Source: Toxonevra muliebris (lineage: Eukaryota > Arthropoda > Insecta > Diptera > Pallopteridae). From it: a stretch of DNA of 64,000 nucleotides. The stretch lies in contig OY829326.1 in assembly GCA_963691655.1 (NCBI GenBank), positions 114,859,388-114,923,387 on the forward strand, read 5' to 3'. Shown piece by piece: positions 53,885-64,000 of this stretch. The notes under the pieces are model-generated. The model saw only the letters and a list, made by a program, of their open reading frames with translations, was not told the DNA's origin and did no database searches. Position 1 is the stretch's first letter. Each line of letters begins with the position of its first letter. The translations under genes were made by a program, and so were the position numbers.

Positions 53885-55955
53885 TGAAATTTTCATCGCC
53901 AAAGGAGAAGTCTTATGCTAAATCTCCCTTAAGATCCGCTAGTGAATACGAGTACTGACTGTTACAACATGTAAAAGGTAAGGTGTAAAAAAGATCATAA
54001 ATAAATCTTGAAAGCGTGATTAAAATTTCTAAAATATTTTTGGGGGAAAAGTAATAAAATCCTTTTTATAGCTTGTGAAAAATGAATACAAGATACTTAT
54101 TATGCAATTTAAAAAAGTATTAAACGCGTACTTTAATGTAGTATAAATTATAATAAAGTATTTGAGCCAAGTAGTAGTTTGAAGCAGTTTCTTTTTCTAT
54201 TTATATTTTTGTATTGAGATTGTCATTAAAATGACATCGTGTAGAAAAATCCGATACAACTTAGCCTAATTACGCTTAATAAGTTCAAACTGGAATAAAG
54301 ATTTAAGATTGAGACCATTCAAATCTGTTGTGAGGCTCCTGAAGAAATTCAGCTCCAAAAATTGTCAATCTTGAAAAACTGTATGGTTTAAATTTTCATT
54401 TCCTAACCTCAGTACAGTTTCGTACAAGCTAAAAATACAACAGGTTAAAAGCGAAAGTGGTATTTAAGATTTATTTTGAGTTGTAGATCACAAAATTTGT
54501 GGTTGTCCTTGCATTTTAAAAAAAACACAAGTTAAATGGTCAAAGAAACCACATAATTTTCACAGTCTAGCCATTTTGAGGTTAAATTTATAGAAAATAT
54601 TGACTTTTAGGAGTCGTTAACGCGAAAAAGGAGTGACAGGGAAGGGGGGGCGGGGGGAATACCTTTCCCGAAGAACGTTTGCTACTTTTTGCAATCGGTT
54701 ATTCTGTAGGATCATGCTAAAAAAATGGTGTAGCTTTATTTTAAATAAGAGAAAAAAAATTTATTCGAGTGTTAGATTTTCAAACTAAAGACAAGCTGTA
54801 AACAGAACTTTACCTTAATGCAAAAGTTGAAAGCCTTTGTAGTTCATTGTTGCCACATTGTCCATTCTACAATTGGAAGAAAGGATTGGCAACAGAGAAA
54901 ATACATTTTGAGGACCTTGAAGGAAACTGAAAGTGAATTGTAAAGCTTGAAAAACTCTGCCCCTAGGCACACTAGGGCACACTTTTAGCAGCAAATTCAT
55001 AAAACTTGTGTATATGCATGTTTGGTCACTGTAGCATAAGTGTTTTATGTGTGAGCTAATGTGCAAAGCCCTTAGGTTTGATACACCACTCATACAAAAA
55101 ACCAACAAATATAAATTAAAATATTTCTTTACGCCTCACACTTGGGCGATATCAGAAACATGACGGTCTTTAAAAAAATACATGAAACTCTGTACTTAGG
55201 GGTTTTAACGATTGCTGATCACGGATTCAGAATCAGGTTTTCAAAAAACAAAATAGAGGGTTCAAAAATTACTGCAGGAGGGTCCTTAAGGTTGCTGATT
55301 TAAAAACTAAATAGCGTCTTCAAAATGATGGATTTTATTGTTTTTACATATTTACAATTTATTTAATAATGATTTTCACATTCTGAAATCAGATGTTTTA
55401 AGAAATTAGCTCGACTAAAATGGCCTACCTTTGAGAGAGAAAATAGACGATGGTGGATCTTTCTGTGTTGAAAATGCAATTTTTTTTTTTTCAAAAAATC
55501 GATTTTTGTTTATTATCTTATTAAATAATACGATATGTCTAGAATATTCTCCCAAAGTTTTAAATTAATTGAAGTTTATGCCAGGTGTTAGTTCAACTGA
55601 AAACTTTAATCGCGTTTTTCTCAAAACTCAATTTTTGAAGTCGGTTGATATGATTTCTCCAAAAATAATGAACCAATATTACTCAAATTTTGCACACTTC
55701 TTCAAGATAAGATTAACTAATGCTTAAATGAAGGATTTATTTTATTACAACTAATTTTCTAAGGCAATAGAAATGTTTATCTTTGATATGCTGAAAAGTT
55801 TGAGTAAATATTGCATTTATTATATTAAGAAAATATTAGTCTTCGAAACCCATGTACGTCACATACAATTAAAATTCGGAAGTGGAGCCATCCAGAGCGC
55901 ATAACTTATTGATGTTTTTGATACAGTACCCCCATGCATATCAATTTTTGACATT
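53885..55955. other. AT-rich unassigned sequence with a repeat motif and G run
   Basis: G7-C-G6 at 54644-54657. At about 55604-55635, CAACTGAAAACTTTAATCGC and GTTTTTCTCAAAAC match, in opposite orientation, the centre of the insert at 17.8-18.1 kb. A minus frame at 54815-55108 has no recognised domain. Confidence 0.45.
54644..54657 (+). repeat. G7-C-G6 tract
   Basis: Read directly; same design as 35435-35449. Confidence 0.7.
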
Positions 55956-55957
55956 TA

Positions 55958-57167
55958 AGGAGTGAGATCGAAAAAATCTTAACATATATAAAATTCAATA
56001 ATTTTTAAACGGTTGATCTTAGAGTTTTGATTTTGTTGTTTGTTAAATTAATAATATTTTACAGATGACAGAAAAATATAACTTTTATAGTTCTAACCAC
56101 TATTCGTGAACTCGTGGACTTTTTTTGATAAGCCTTCCATTAGAGATTTGATAGTTGTTTCAGACACCTTTTTGCAACAGTTTGCCCATCTCCTTTTAAA
56201 ATCTTCGATATTTTGGGACACCTTTTTTGTGCTCTTTAAGTTTCTTTTCACAAGAGCCAAATATCTCTCCACTGGTCCTAGCTCCGGACAATTTGGAGGA
56301 TTGGCCTCTCTTGGTACAAAAACTATGTTATTACTTTCGTACCACTCCAGAGCTTTCTTGCTCTGGAAGAAGTCTTTTTTTTCAAACATTCTTTGATGTA
56401 TATTCAGGTATTTATAGAGCCCACTGTAACAAATGACTTGCTTCTTTTGCCGCAACTGCATATAGCTTGCCATACCAGGAATTTTTTAGGAAATTTTGTC
56501 TGCTTTTGGATTCTAAAATGTTCTTCGACATTTCTTCGAGCATCAGCAACATAAAAATTTTGATCCGGAAGCTGCGTAAAATCTGCCAGTACATACGTTT
56601 CGTCGTTCCATTAGACAACATGAATATTTTTGTATGAAATTCGATTTTAATTTCCAAGCCCCATTTTTGGCGTCTAAATTTTTTGCAGCATTCCTGTCTG
56701 GAACTTTTTGGACTTTGTATGTTTTCAAACCTGCATTGGCTTTAACTTTTCGCACCAAATAGTCAGAGCACTGGGCTAACAGGGCAGCTTTTCTACCAGA
56801 TGTGTTTGGAGATATTTTAAATATGTGTGGTCTTTGTTTTCTTCCCGAAACAGGTTTCCTATCGATGGTCAAATTCTCCTGAAACTGTTTAATAATATTG
56901 GAAACAGTTTGACGGCAGACCTTCAATTCTTTGGCCAATTTTTTGTAAGACCAATTTGGATTTTTTTGAAGATTTTTAATAATTTTCAGACGTACTTCTT
57001 TTTCTTCACTCATTTTGATCAAACTCACAATAAATCAACAGGTTTGTTATTAAAAATAACAACTGACATATTTTTCAAAGATAACTAGATTAAAGAAATT
57101 TTTAAATTTTACACCCAAAAAAATTATTGGGTAAAACGTGTGTTAAGATTTTTTCAATCTCACTCCT
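55958..57167 (-). mobile_element. Tc1-like DD37E transposon, copy D
   Basis: The same ends as copy C (AGGAGTGAGATCGAAAAAAT, mirrored at the right), with TA flanks at 55956-55957 and 57168-57169. At 1,210 bp it is about 70 bp shorter than copy C without its MITE. It provides the empty site for the MITE in copy C. Confidence 0.93.
56093..57013 (-). pseudogene. DD37E transposase, copy D
   Basis: On the minus strand from the ATG at 57011-57013 (MSEEKEVRLKIIKNLQ). KNPNWSYKKLAKELKVCRQT and LTIDRKPVSGRKQRPHIFKI are the DNA-binding region, and AGLKTYKVQKVPDRNAAKNL the linker. The first catalytic block is frameshifted near 56600. VCTGRFYAASGSKFLCC is an out-of-frame reading of it. The C-terminal frame (56093-56473) jumps from MFEKKDFF to QSKKALEWYESNNIVFVP, a deletion that removes the second catalytic Asp. 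ELGPVERYLALVKRNLKST keeps the last Glu. Inactive. Confidence 0.88.
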
Positions 57168-57169
57168 TA

Positions 57170-57890
57170 TGTACAACAAATAGACGCAAAAAACTCAACT
57201 TGGCGCGCAACTTGCTTTTATGTCATAACACTTAGTAATAGTTTTTTATATTTGAGTCGTATTTCTAATTTTAAAGTGACCTCATGTCAATTTTAGAACA
57301 GCTTTGCTCTTTCTCTGGATGACTTCTCTACCACCTATGATTTGAATAAAATCGTTCGATTCATATCTCTTTAATTCAATCACTAGCGCATATCTATCAA
57401 ACTTTTTTCTATATTTCTAAACACATAAACACACATACGTTTCAACGCTCCATTTAGATACCACTTCAAAGCTTCTACTTACAATTATGCGATTTATATC
57501 GCAAATTCATGTGCCAGTGCGTGCATTTTATATTTTTCTATCACTGACTCTATGGTGGCCTTTTGAGTAACCCTGATTTCCTCTTTTTAGTGACCATAAA
57601 TAGCTAGCGTTTCCGTTCATATTTGCAATTACAATTACATACAATTACAAAGAAGAAGCAAAAAACAACAAAAACACAGAGCTTGGATTAACTTGACAAC
57701 AGTGGCTACAATTGTGTAAATTATTATCAAAGTTTACAATATTAATAATCAAACCGCACAGCGCAATAAATTAATCACATGAACTTCGAACTGTTTCAAT
57801 TGAGCGATTTTTCTTTCTTTCTTTTTTTTTTAATGAAGATGAATTTTCATTAAAATTAAAAGTTATAAAAAAGAAAAGAAATAAAGTTGC
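57170..57890. other. AT-rich unassigned sequence
   Basis: Nothing recognised before the splice-like pair that follows. Confidence 0.45.
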
Positions 57891-57985
57891 TTACCATAAT
57901 GTATTATCAATTGAAGGAGGAATGGAATATTTTAAGCATACACACATACCTGAAAATAAAAGATAATACAATTTATTAAATATTT
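57891..57985 (-). promoter_or_regulatory. Candidate recursive-splice site / 55-nt exon, minus strand
   Basis: On the minus strand, TATTATCTTTTATTTTCAG ends at 57950 and is followed at once by GTATGTGTG, that is CAG|GTATGT, the layout of a fly ratchet (zero-length exon) site. Fifty-five bases on, ATTATG|GTAAGC (57895|57894) is a good donor, which would define a 55-nt exon (57895-57949). One of three frames through it is open (MCVCLKYSIPPSIDNTL). Inference from signals only. Confidence 0.3.
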
Positions 57986-58493
57986 ATCAAAAATATATTA
58001 CTCTCTGTAATTAAAAAATCATCAGGAAATAAAAAACGTTTACTAGATGAAAATTTTTTTGCTAACTACATAATAATAAATTTTGGAATTTATACGAATG
58101 ATCTATGAAACATTATCGCACAAGTCTACCGAGGCCACAATGGTGATAATATAATAAGTATAATGATAACATTTGAATTATTTGTGAACAAACAAAAGCT
58201 AAGAATTTGATTGCTTGTCATACATACATAACTATAACAATAAAAATAAAATAAAATGAAACTAACTTAATTAAGTTAGTATTATATCTTCAAATTTTTA
58301 TGTTACTCTGACAAACTTAGATAGTTACACTAAAACACTTAATTTATATGTCAACTTACTATATAATACATAAATGAAAAGATAAAAACAATGCATTCTC
58401 AAAGTTAAATGTCATACAATTTAGAATATTTCTTAAGTATAAAACAAATATTGGTGTAAGAAGAAAAAACAAACAAAAATATAAATAAATTAA
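57986..58493. other. AT-rich unassigned sequence
   Basis: Nothing recognised. Confidence 0.4.
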
Positions 58494-58495
58494 TA

Positions 58496-58715
58496 TGGGT
58501 ATTCACGGGTTGATGCAACCTGTCCTTGCGACGTTGCGAAAGTGCGGATTGCGGAAGTTTGACACCTTTCTACCTTTAAATTCGTAAGAAGAATCCAAAA
58601 TATTTTCATTAGTTTTTCAATGACAGTTAAACTATTTCGCATCTGCAATATTTGCATTGAACGCTCACATCTTAGTGATTTCAGTCGCACTTTTGCATCA
58701 ACGCGTGAATACCCA
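58496..58715. mobile_element. 220-bp TA-flanked MITE
   Basis: The ends TGGGTATTCACGGGTTGATG and, read inward, TGGGTATTCACGCGTTGATG both continue CAA. TA flanks at 58494-58495 and 58716-58717. Inner pairs (GTGCGGATT / CAGTCGCAC-type) are weaker. No coding capacity; the superfamily is not certain. Confidence 0.82.
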
Positions 58716-58717
58716 TA

Positions 58718-59097
58718 ATATAACTTTGTTGAGATTTTTTATATAAGATACAATGTTTGTGAGTATATACTCGTAGTAGTTATATGTATTTATATTTGTA
58801 GTGGCATTTAACTGGATGCAATAAAATATTTGTTATCAGATTATAAAATTATATACAGTAAGAAAGTATACTATATACAATTAAATTTTGATACCCCACT
58901 TAGTGGTTGGGCCACAAATTTCAACCAAAACTTTCATAAATCATATGTAGAAACACTATGCTGCACTAGGTTGAGTTTCTCTTTAAAAATTGATTTCACT
59001 TCTTTTACTTTAAAGTGGAAATTTCGGTTGTAGTAATTGTCCTCTAATGAAAATTTACAAAGGCCACGAAAGGCCTTTTGTATTACCCCAAAATCAT
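58718..59097. other. Unassigned sequence
   Basis: AT-rich with no recognised gene. Confidence 0.4.
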
Positions 59098-59763
59098 TTT
59101 TCAAGTGATACTTCTTTAGCGAGGGCAAATCGAAAATTTCGCAACGGTAGTCGTGTTGTTATTGCACTCATACGAAATTAATAAGAAACTTAGTTATGCT
59201 GTTGTTATGCTTGGTTATCACTATGTCATATTTGCCGTCAATATGCTGGCAAAAAAAGCTTTAAAAAATACAAAGAGGAAGAGTACAAAAGCTTCAACAA
59301 CAACAGCCACGTAGAAAATCGCGTTTTTTGTTGCACTCTAACAAAGCCAGCAAGAAACGAAGTTATGTAGTTGTTATTCGGCTACATACAATCAAGCAGA
59401 CAGACGACTTCTCGCAGTTTTATCGCATGTGCTTTAGTGAGAGAGTCGATATCGAAGTCTCGGCTTGATTCCATATAACTGAACTTTCCTTTCATGTGTT
59501 ATATACATGTACTATGTCGTATTTGTGCTGATCAGAGTAGAGAGTATTAACAAAGGAAAAGCAACAACAACAAAAAATAAAGAGAAGAGGACTGCAAAAA
59601 CTTCAAAATAATGTTTTATAAATGTTTTCTAACAATTTTCTGATAAACAACATAGTTTTACTTTTACTGGGGTACAATAGATCTCTTAAGGTCGTAGTAC
59701 ATCACACCCTTTCTAATCTATCTAATCTTTACTTTTACTGTGAGTGCTTACAGACACATAATT
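59098..59763 (+). repeat. Dimeric interspersed repeat, copy 2
   Basis: Same family as 38405-39262: ACTTCTTTAGCGAGGGCAAA, CGGCTACATACAATCAAG, GACTTCTCGCAGTTTTATCG, ATGTGCTTTAGTGAGAGAG and the end CTTACAGACACATAATT. Most of the first Y unit is missing and a fragment of the 160-bp MITE family sits at about 59207-59250. A 58-bp LINE tail has inserted near the right end. Confidence 0.8.
59670..59727 (+). mobile_element. 58-bp orphan LINE 3' end with 13-bp target duplication
   Basis: GGGTACAATAGATCTCTTAA ... TTTCTAATCTATCTAATC, flanked by perfect TTTACTTTTACTG duplications (59657-59669 and 59728-59740). The sister repeat at about 39230-39250 (CTTCTACTGTAAGTGCCCAC) is uninterrupted and serves as the empty site. 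Confidence 0.9.
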
Positions 59764-61596
59764 GTTTTTTAGAAAAAACACTGTACTAACTCGGTAAAAT
59801 TCTCAATTTTAAATGACGTTTTGTTTTTTTTTAAAACAAACTCGAAATGAAGCTGTGGTTGCAGCCCCAAGAGCGACTTTTTTTAGATATCGATTTTTGA
59901 CGCCCTCTGCCGAAAAAACGGAGCGCAGAAAAAAGAAACAAATATTTTGTAATGAAGTTTAGACATAAGATATTAATACGTAAAAAGTGTCAATTTAATA
60001 TCTTATAAAATAAAGGAAAAAGAAATAAATAAAATTGTTCGATTTTCAGTTTAAGAAATTCGGAAGACCGCCTAAGAAAATCATATCATAACAAACCCCT
60101 TCTATTGGAACCTACTTACTTATTTTAGAAGTTGGAGTGGATATGAATATTAATCAGTAATTGGAAAGATAAAGTATTTTCATATCAAATCTTCTTCAAC
60201 CTTAGCAGTTCTGGATATGAAGCAGGGTTGACTTACTTGGAAAATTTGCATGGATATTAACCCATTCTTGAAAGGAAAGAATCACTAACTCAATATCAAA
60301 ATATAAAACGAACAAAAACTTATAATCAGTAAATACTTTGCTTCAATCAGAAGCGGTACATTTAAGACAAATTCAAGGACGGAAAGGGTCGTTTACAATT
60401 CAAAAAGTTTTCTTCTTCAACTTTTCAATTGTTTCATAAAGCAAAGAAAGGATGTAGAATTTAATCATAACACTAATTCTTTAAGTTATATTATTATATA
60501 TTAATTCCACAGGAAAGAAACCATTTAGACATTTCCGTATTTTATTTTAGAGGCGAAAGGTTCAGGGAAATTTTATTCTCTTATGATAGCTCAGTCCCGA
60601 TCATATACATATTCCCATTATTTGTGAGACTGAAATATATTCGTATGCATACTGAGAATAATTTTGACAATTATAATTTCATATGAATTACTTTCTTGTG
60701 AAACATACTGTAAATAAATAGGTGTATACAATTTTTAATCAAGAAATCATTTCTATTAGTAGACATAAGCATAGATACGGTTATATGCACGTAGACACAC
60801 ATTTGACTGTCAAATATTGTACTAAATTTTAAAGAGCATAAATATTTATGATAGTTTGGACTTTTTGAAATGATATTTTACTATTATTATGATTATTATT
60901 CTATGGACAGGTTTATCAGTCACTACCCAAAAAAAAAAAAAAACCAAAATTCGATTACATTTTGTGTTTATTAAAAATTATCGTAGTATGGCTATAAACT
61001 CATATATATTTTTCTTATGTACTAGATAGACTTCAGTGCATATATGTAGATATTTAAAATGAAAAATCAATAAAGCATAAATTCTATACATAACTCTTGG
61101 GATATTGCTCTTTCATTTAATATTTATGACAATCGATTTTTGTATTTTTAATTTTCTTGGCATGGGTGGAATTGTTGTCGAAAATTACAATATAATTTAT
61201 ATTTTTATGTATGGATTGTAGTATCGTCTTTGGAACGGTGTGAAGTTTTCTGGTGCTCATTGATATGAAATGATAAAGTAGTGGAGGAATAATGTAGTTA
61301 TAATGTCTTTATTGTATATATGGCTTGATTTATGACGTGAATAGATGAAATGGGGTTAGTTATTTTGAAAATTTGCCATATATTTTATGATAAATTAAAA
61401 CGGATATTAAATAATTTATATTTAATATTTTTGTCTTAGAGGAAATTATATGGTTTGCCGTAATATAATTATAGTGAAAGGATAAAATAATTTATATCAT
61501 AACTAAATTTGTTAAGTAAATGACAATAAAGCATTTTCGATTTGTATTTTAAAGTGTTTAAAGTATTTTAATAAGATACTACAAATATGATGTATT
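59764..61596. other. AT-rich unassigned sequence
   Basis: About 1.8 kb; no gene, RNA or transposon end recognised. Confidence 0.5.
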
Positions 61597-62799
61597 CAGG
61601 CATGTTCCAAAATCCGAGTGAAAGTGAATTCGAAAGTGAATTTGATATCGAGTGAAATTGGTTTTGGTGTTCTAGAAACCGAGTGAATTCATATTCACTA
61701 TTTTTTTTTAACTCGTTGTAATGTTTGCAACTCGCTGTAATTTTCAATCAGCTGATTGTTGGCGCAAGGAAAAAAACAAAACAAGTTGTGAAAATTTAAA
61801 AATATTAATGCATATGCGTTAAATAATTGTAATTGTATATGCGTTAAATATTGAAGCCAAAAACCAATATGCCAGCGTAAAAATTAAAAGGCGAGCATTA
61901 ACAGCGGCAGCGTTGGCGGCCGTGGAAGTGCCGGTAGTGTAAGAGACGGCGGTGCTAGGGGCAGCAAAAGAAGTAGCAGCGACCACAGCAGCTATCGAGC
62001 TGGACGGCATTTTCTCATCGGAGCTTGTGCCGTCTACATTTTCAAAAGTGAAAGGGGGACCAAACTGTGCAGTGCCTGTTACACCTTCGCTATTTACTTC
62101 CCAATATTTGTTTTCTAATTTATCCGAACCTATTGATGTGTTTAATTAGAAAAATGCATACAAAAATATAAATGTGTAAAATTACCTTTTTCCATTCAGA
62201 TACATTTGCGTTTTTAATTGTCGCCAGTGTTTCTACTTTTGGTTGGGTGGTTGGTTGGTTAAGGAGGCTGACCCACAGCAGACCCACTGTGAGTCAGAAA
62301 GAGCGCTATAGCGCCGTGTTGGAACCACTTTCTCACCGAACTAGAATTAAAGTTGGACTCGTACTACCTCAGCTGGGCTCTTACCGACCTCGTGGAGTTT
62401 AGGTAATCTTGCAATTTCTTTCAACTGACTGCTGAGCAATCGGACAGGTTGTCGAGGAAATATTTTCCCAAAAAGTTGTCTTGATGCTTCTTCATAAACT
62501 TAGTACCCTGGATGGAGTTCTTATGCTTTCGCCATGAAATTTTTATTTTCATTAAATTTTTTTATACTTGATTAATTTTTTATTAAATATACTAACAGTT
62601 TTGGGCCAATTGCTTTATTTCACTTGTTGCTGCTGAAGTGAATTCAAATCACTTTTTTTTTTTGAAAATTCGGTTTCTAGAACATGCGAATTCGTTCGAG
62701 TAAGAAAATAAAAGTGAAAGTGAATTCTAGAGCACCAAACAGTGAAATTGATGTGATTTCAATTCACTTTCACTCGAAAGTGATTTCTTAACATGCCTG
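61597..62799. mobile_element. DNA transposon with CAGGCATG ends (hAT-like?)
   Basis: CAGGCATGTT at the left is mirrored by AACATGCCTG at the right. Inside both ends, GAGTGAAAGTGAATT-type motifs recur in alternating orientation (61613-61660, 62715-62785), and TTCTAGAAACCGA / TCGGTTTCTAGAA pair further in. Flanks share only ATT (61594-61596 and 62800-62802); an 8-bp hAT duplication is not visible. The interior is GC-richer and holds a reading frame on the minus strand. The superfamily is inferred from the CAGG ends only. Confidence 0.65.
61819..62145 (-). CDS. Ala/Ser/Thr-rich frame inside the CAGG-ended element
   Basis: A minus-strand frame without stops runs from about 62145 to 61819. It begins LNTSIGSDKLENKYWEVNSE, continues TGTAQFGPPFTFENVDGTSS and then MPSSSIAAVVAATSFAAPST with an Ala/Ser/Thr-rich tract, ending at the stop at 61819-61821. 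The last third is in AT-rich DNA and probably not translated. A possible acceptor (CATCAATAG) lies at about 62123-62131. I do not recognise a domain; it may be an accessory protein of the transposon or a captured exon. Confidence 0.35.
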   Translation of the reverse strand, partial: LNTSIGSDKLENKYWEVNSEGVTGTAQFGPPFTFENVDGTSSDEKMPSSSIAAVVAATSFAAPSTAVSYTTGTSTAANAAAVNARLLIFTLAYWFLASIFNAYTITII

Positions 62800-62802
62800 A
62801 TT

Positions 62803-63040
62803 ATTATATTTTTCATGCAAGAGCTTATGGGCTTATGACCAATTCAGCAATTATTTAATAAGGTACCTATATAAGTTAATTATACCTATATGCACAATTC
62901 AACCTTAAACGCAAGTGTAAGAGTCCAGATATAATCTCGAAACTAGTTAGAGAATAGTTAGAGTTTCTTGATAAATTAAGCATATCAAATAGTCAGAAAA
63001 TTCTAGACTCCTAGACACACCGAAGTATGTACATGGGTTC
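62803..63040. other. Unassigned spacer
   Basis: Short AT-rich sequence between two transposons. Confidence 0.4.
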
Positions 63041-63042
63041 TG

Positions 63043-63890
63043 CACCCAGAGAAATACTTACCTCATTTGAAGAAAAACGGCTATCAAATTGAGGAAAAAT
63101 GGGAATGATTTGGCGCCATAGAAACGGTTTCCTCATTTAGATATATAAAATTTCTTTGAGTTGAGGAAATACTTTTCAAATATGAGAAATTGTATATAAT
63201 TTAGTTAAAATTTTCCTCAGTTTGAGGAATAATTTTCCATAGATTAAAGTCAATTTACTTTTTGGAAAAGAAATCCTCAATTTATGGAATATTTTCTACA
63301 ATGTTGTTTTAATTAAAAGGCATAGAAATCATGTTTTTTTACTTGTATTCATTTATTATTTTATTTTTAATAAGTTTTAAGGTTTACATTCATACGTATT
63401 TTCACATACACTACAGGCGTCGTCGCCTTGAAATGATCAAAAGTTCCTTATGGCCATCAAAAAATTATAAATTGAAGTTTATTGAAATTTATATCTTTTC
63501 AATATATTTTATTTTTTTTTCACAATATATATCAACAACCACAAACACAACCGCTTCGCTTGAAATAGAGACGCCGACTAAAAAATTCAAAAGAAAAACA
63601 AAGCGTACCCGATTGTCTGCTAAGGCCAAAAGAGTAAAGCTAGTTTTTTGTGTATACCAAAATTTTGTATGGAGAACATTTTTGGTATATTCGTCTCTTT
63701 CTTACATTTTCTATACAACTAAATTTGTAAAAATGAAGACATAACTTACTTCAAATTGAACACCATGGTTGCATGAAAGGAGCACATTTTTCTTCATTTT
63801 GAGGAAAATTTACTTAAACGAGAGAAATTTTCTTGGATTCAAATTGAGGAAACTTTTTCTTTGTTTTAGAGATTGGTATTTTTCTGGGTG
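63043..63890 (+). mobile_element. CAC-ended (CACTA-like?) transposon, copy 2
   Basis: The same ends as copy 1 (CACCCAGAGAAATAC and mirrored TATTTTTCTGGGTG), flanked by TG on both sides (63041-63042 and 63891-63892), again a 2-bp duplication. It lacks about 140 bp of copy 1, mostly between 63180 and 63230. Subterminal CAAATTGAGGAAA motifs are retained. Confidence 0.85.
63416..63743 (+). CDS. Exon-like reading frames inside CAC-ended transposon, copy 2
   Basis: Counterpart of 27158-27511. RRRRLEMIKSSLWPSKNYKL follows ACATACACTACAG, and TTASLEIETPTKKFKRKTKR and TRLSAKAKRVKLVFCVYQNF follow. Differences between copies in the coding blocks are few (R/S, N/K, Y/W), whereas the AT-rich DNA between them differs by indels. 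The frame ends at the TAA at 63742-63744. Unknown function; basic and probably nuclear if expressed. Confidence 0.4.
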
Positions 63891-64000
63891 TGGGAAGGAA
63901 GTCAGTGGTCCAGAACTACATTAGTCTCTAGCCTTGTTTTGGTATAACAAGTCGAGCTATAAAAGGCAAACTAAGAGGAGAAAAAATAACGAAGGTCAAC

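Noticed and set aside
1..64000. CRISPR arrays, bacterial operons, rRNA genes, LTR retrotransposon pairs
   Set aside because: No regularly spaced short repeats, no ribosome-binding-site-led gene strings, no rRNA signature, and no long direct terminal repeats with TG...CA ends were found.

Overview
The window is a piece of AT-rich animal nuclear DNA, almost certainly from an insect and most likely a higher fly (Cyclorrhapha; a tephritid-like fly is my best guess). Three things point there: the mix of transposons (mauritiana-type mariner, other mariners, Tc1-like DD37E elements, RTE and RNase H-bearing LINEs), splice-like signals inside non-coding DNA, and tRNA-headed SINEs whose body resembles a family I recall from fruit-fly genomes. 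There are no bacterial operons, rRNA genes or CRISPR arrays. I find no complete host gene. The window reads as a long intron or intergenic stretch built from dead and nested mobile elements, separated by low-complexity AT-rich DNA.

Layout. 1-5 kb: a dead Tc1-like element (1216-2411), a splice-donor-like site and two small coding-like islands (3.6-5.1 kb), and a 73-bp tandem repeat. 5.9-7.8 kb: a tRNA-headed SINE abutting a 5'-truncated RNase H LINE. 10-13.2 kb: an internally deleted mariner, another LINE tail and a dead mariner. 15.9-20.9 kb: an RTE endonuclease fragment, two broken Tc1-like copies (one interrupted by a 0.37-kb insert, one between 61-bp direct repeats) and a foldback element. 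23-28.2 kb: a Tc1-like copy with a 76-bp MITE inside it, a SINE, and a long-TIR Tc1-like element containing a second transposon. 29-34.9 kb: a candidate 39-nt exon, an RTE reverse transcriptase fragment, a MITE interrupted by a 54-bp LINE tail, and a 1.2-kb palindrome whose arms are themselves palindromic. 37.8-46.7 kb: three SINE copies, a dimeric repeat carrying a 160-bp MITE, a second 76-bp MITE, a pogo-like element, a minus-strand LINE and a third foldback. 49-58.7 kb: a LINE relic, a nearly intact mariner, a Tigger-like MITE, another DD37E copy, a recursive-splice-like site and a MITE. 59-64 kb: a second copy of the dimeric repeat, interrupted by another LINE tail, then a hAT-like element with an Ala/Ser-rich reading frame, and a second copy of the CAC-ended transposon.

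The most interesting material is the relationships between elements. Several insertions are dated or proven by an empty site elsewhere in the window. Orphan 54- and 58-bp LINE tails carry 13-bp target duplications and match the 3' end of the LINE at 43.3 kb. Three large foldbacks share a core motif. A CAC-ended transposon family with repeated subterminal motifs carries conserved exon-like reading frames. All similarity statements were made by eye, without any search.
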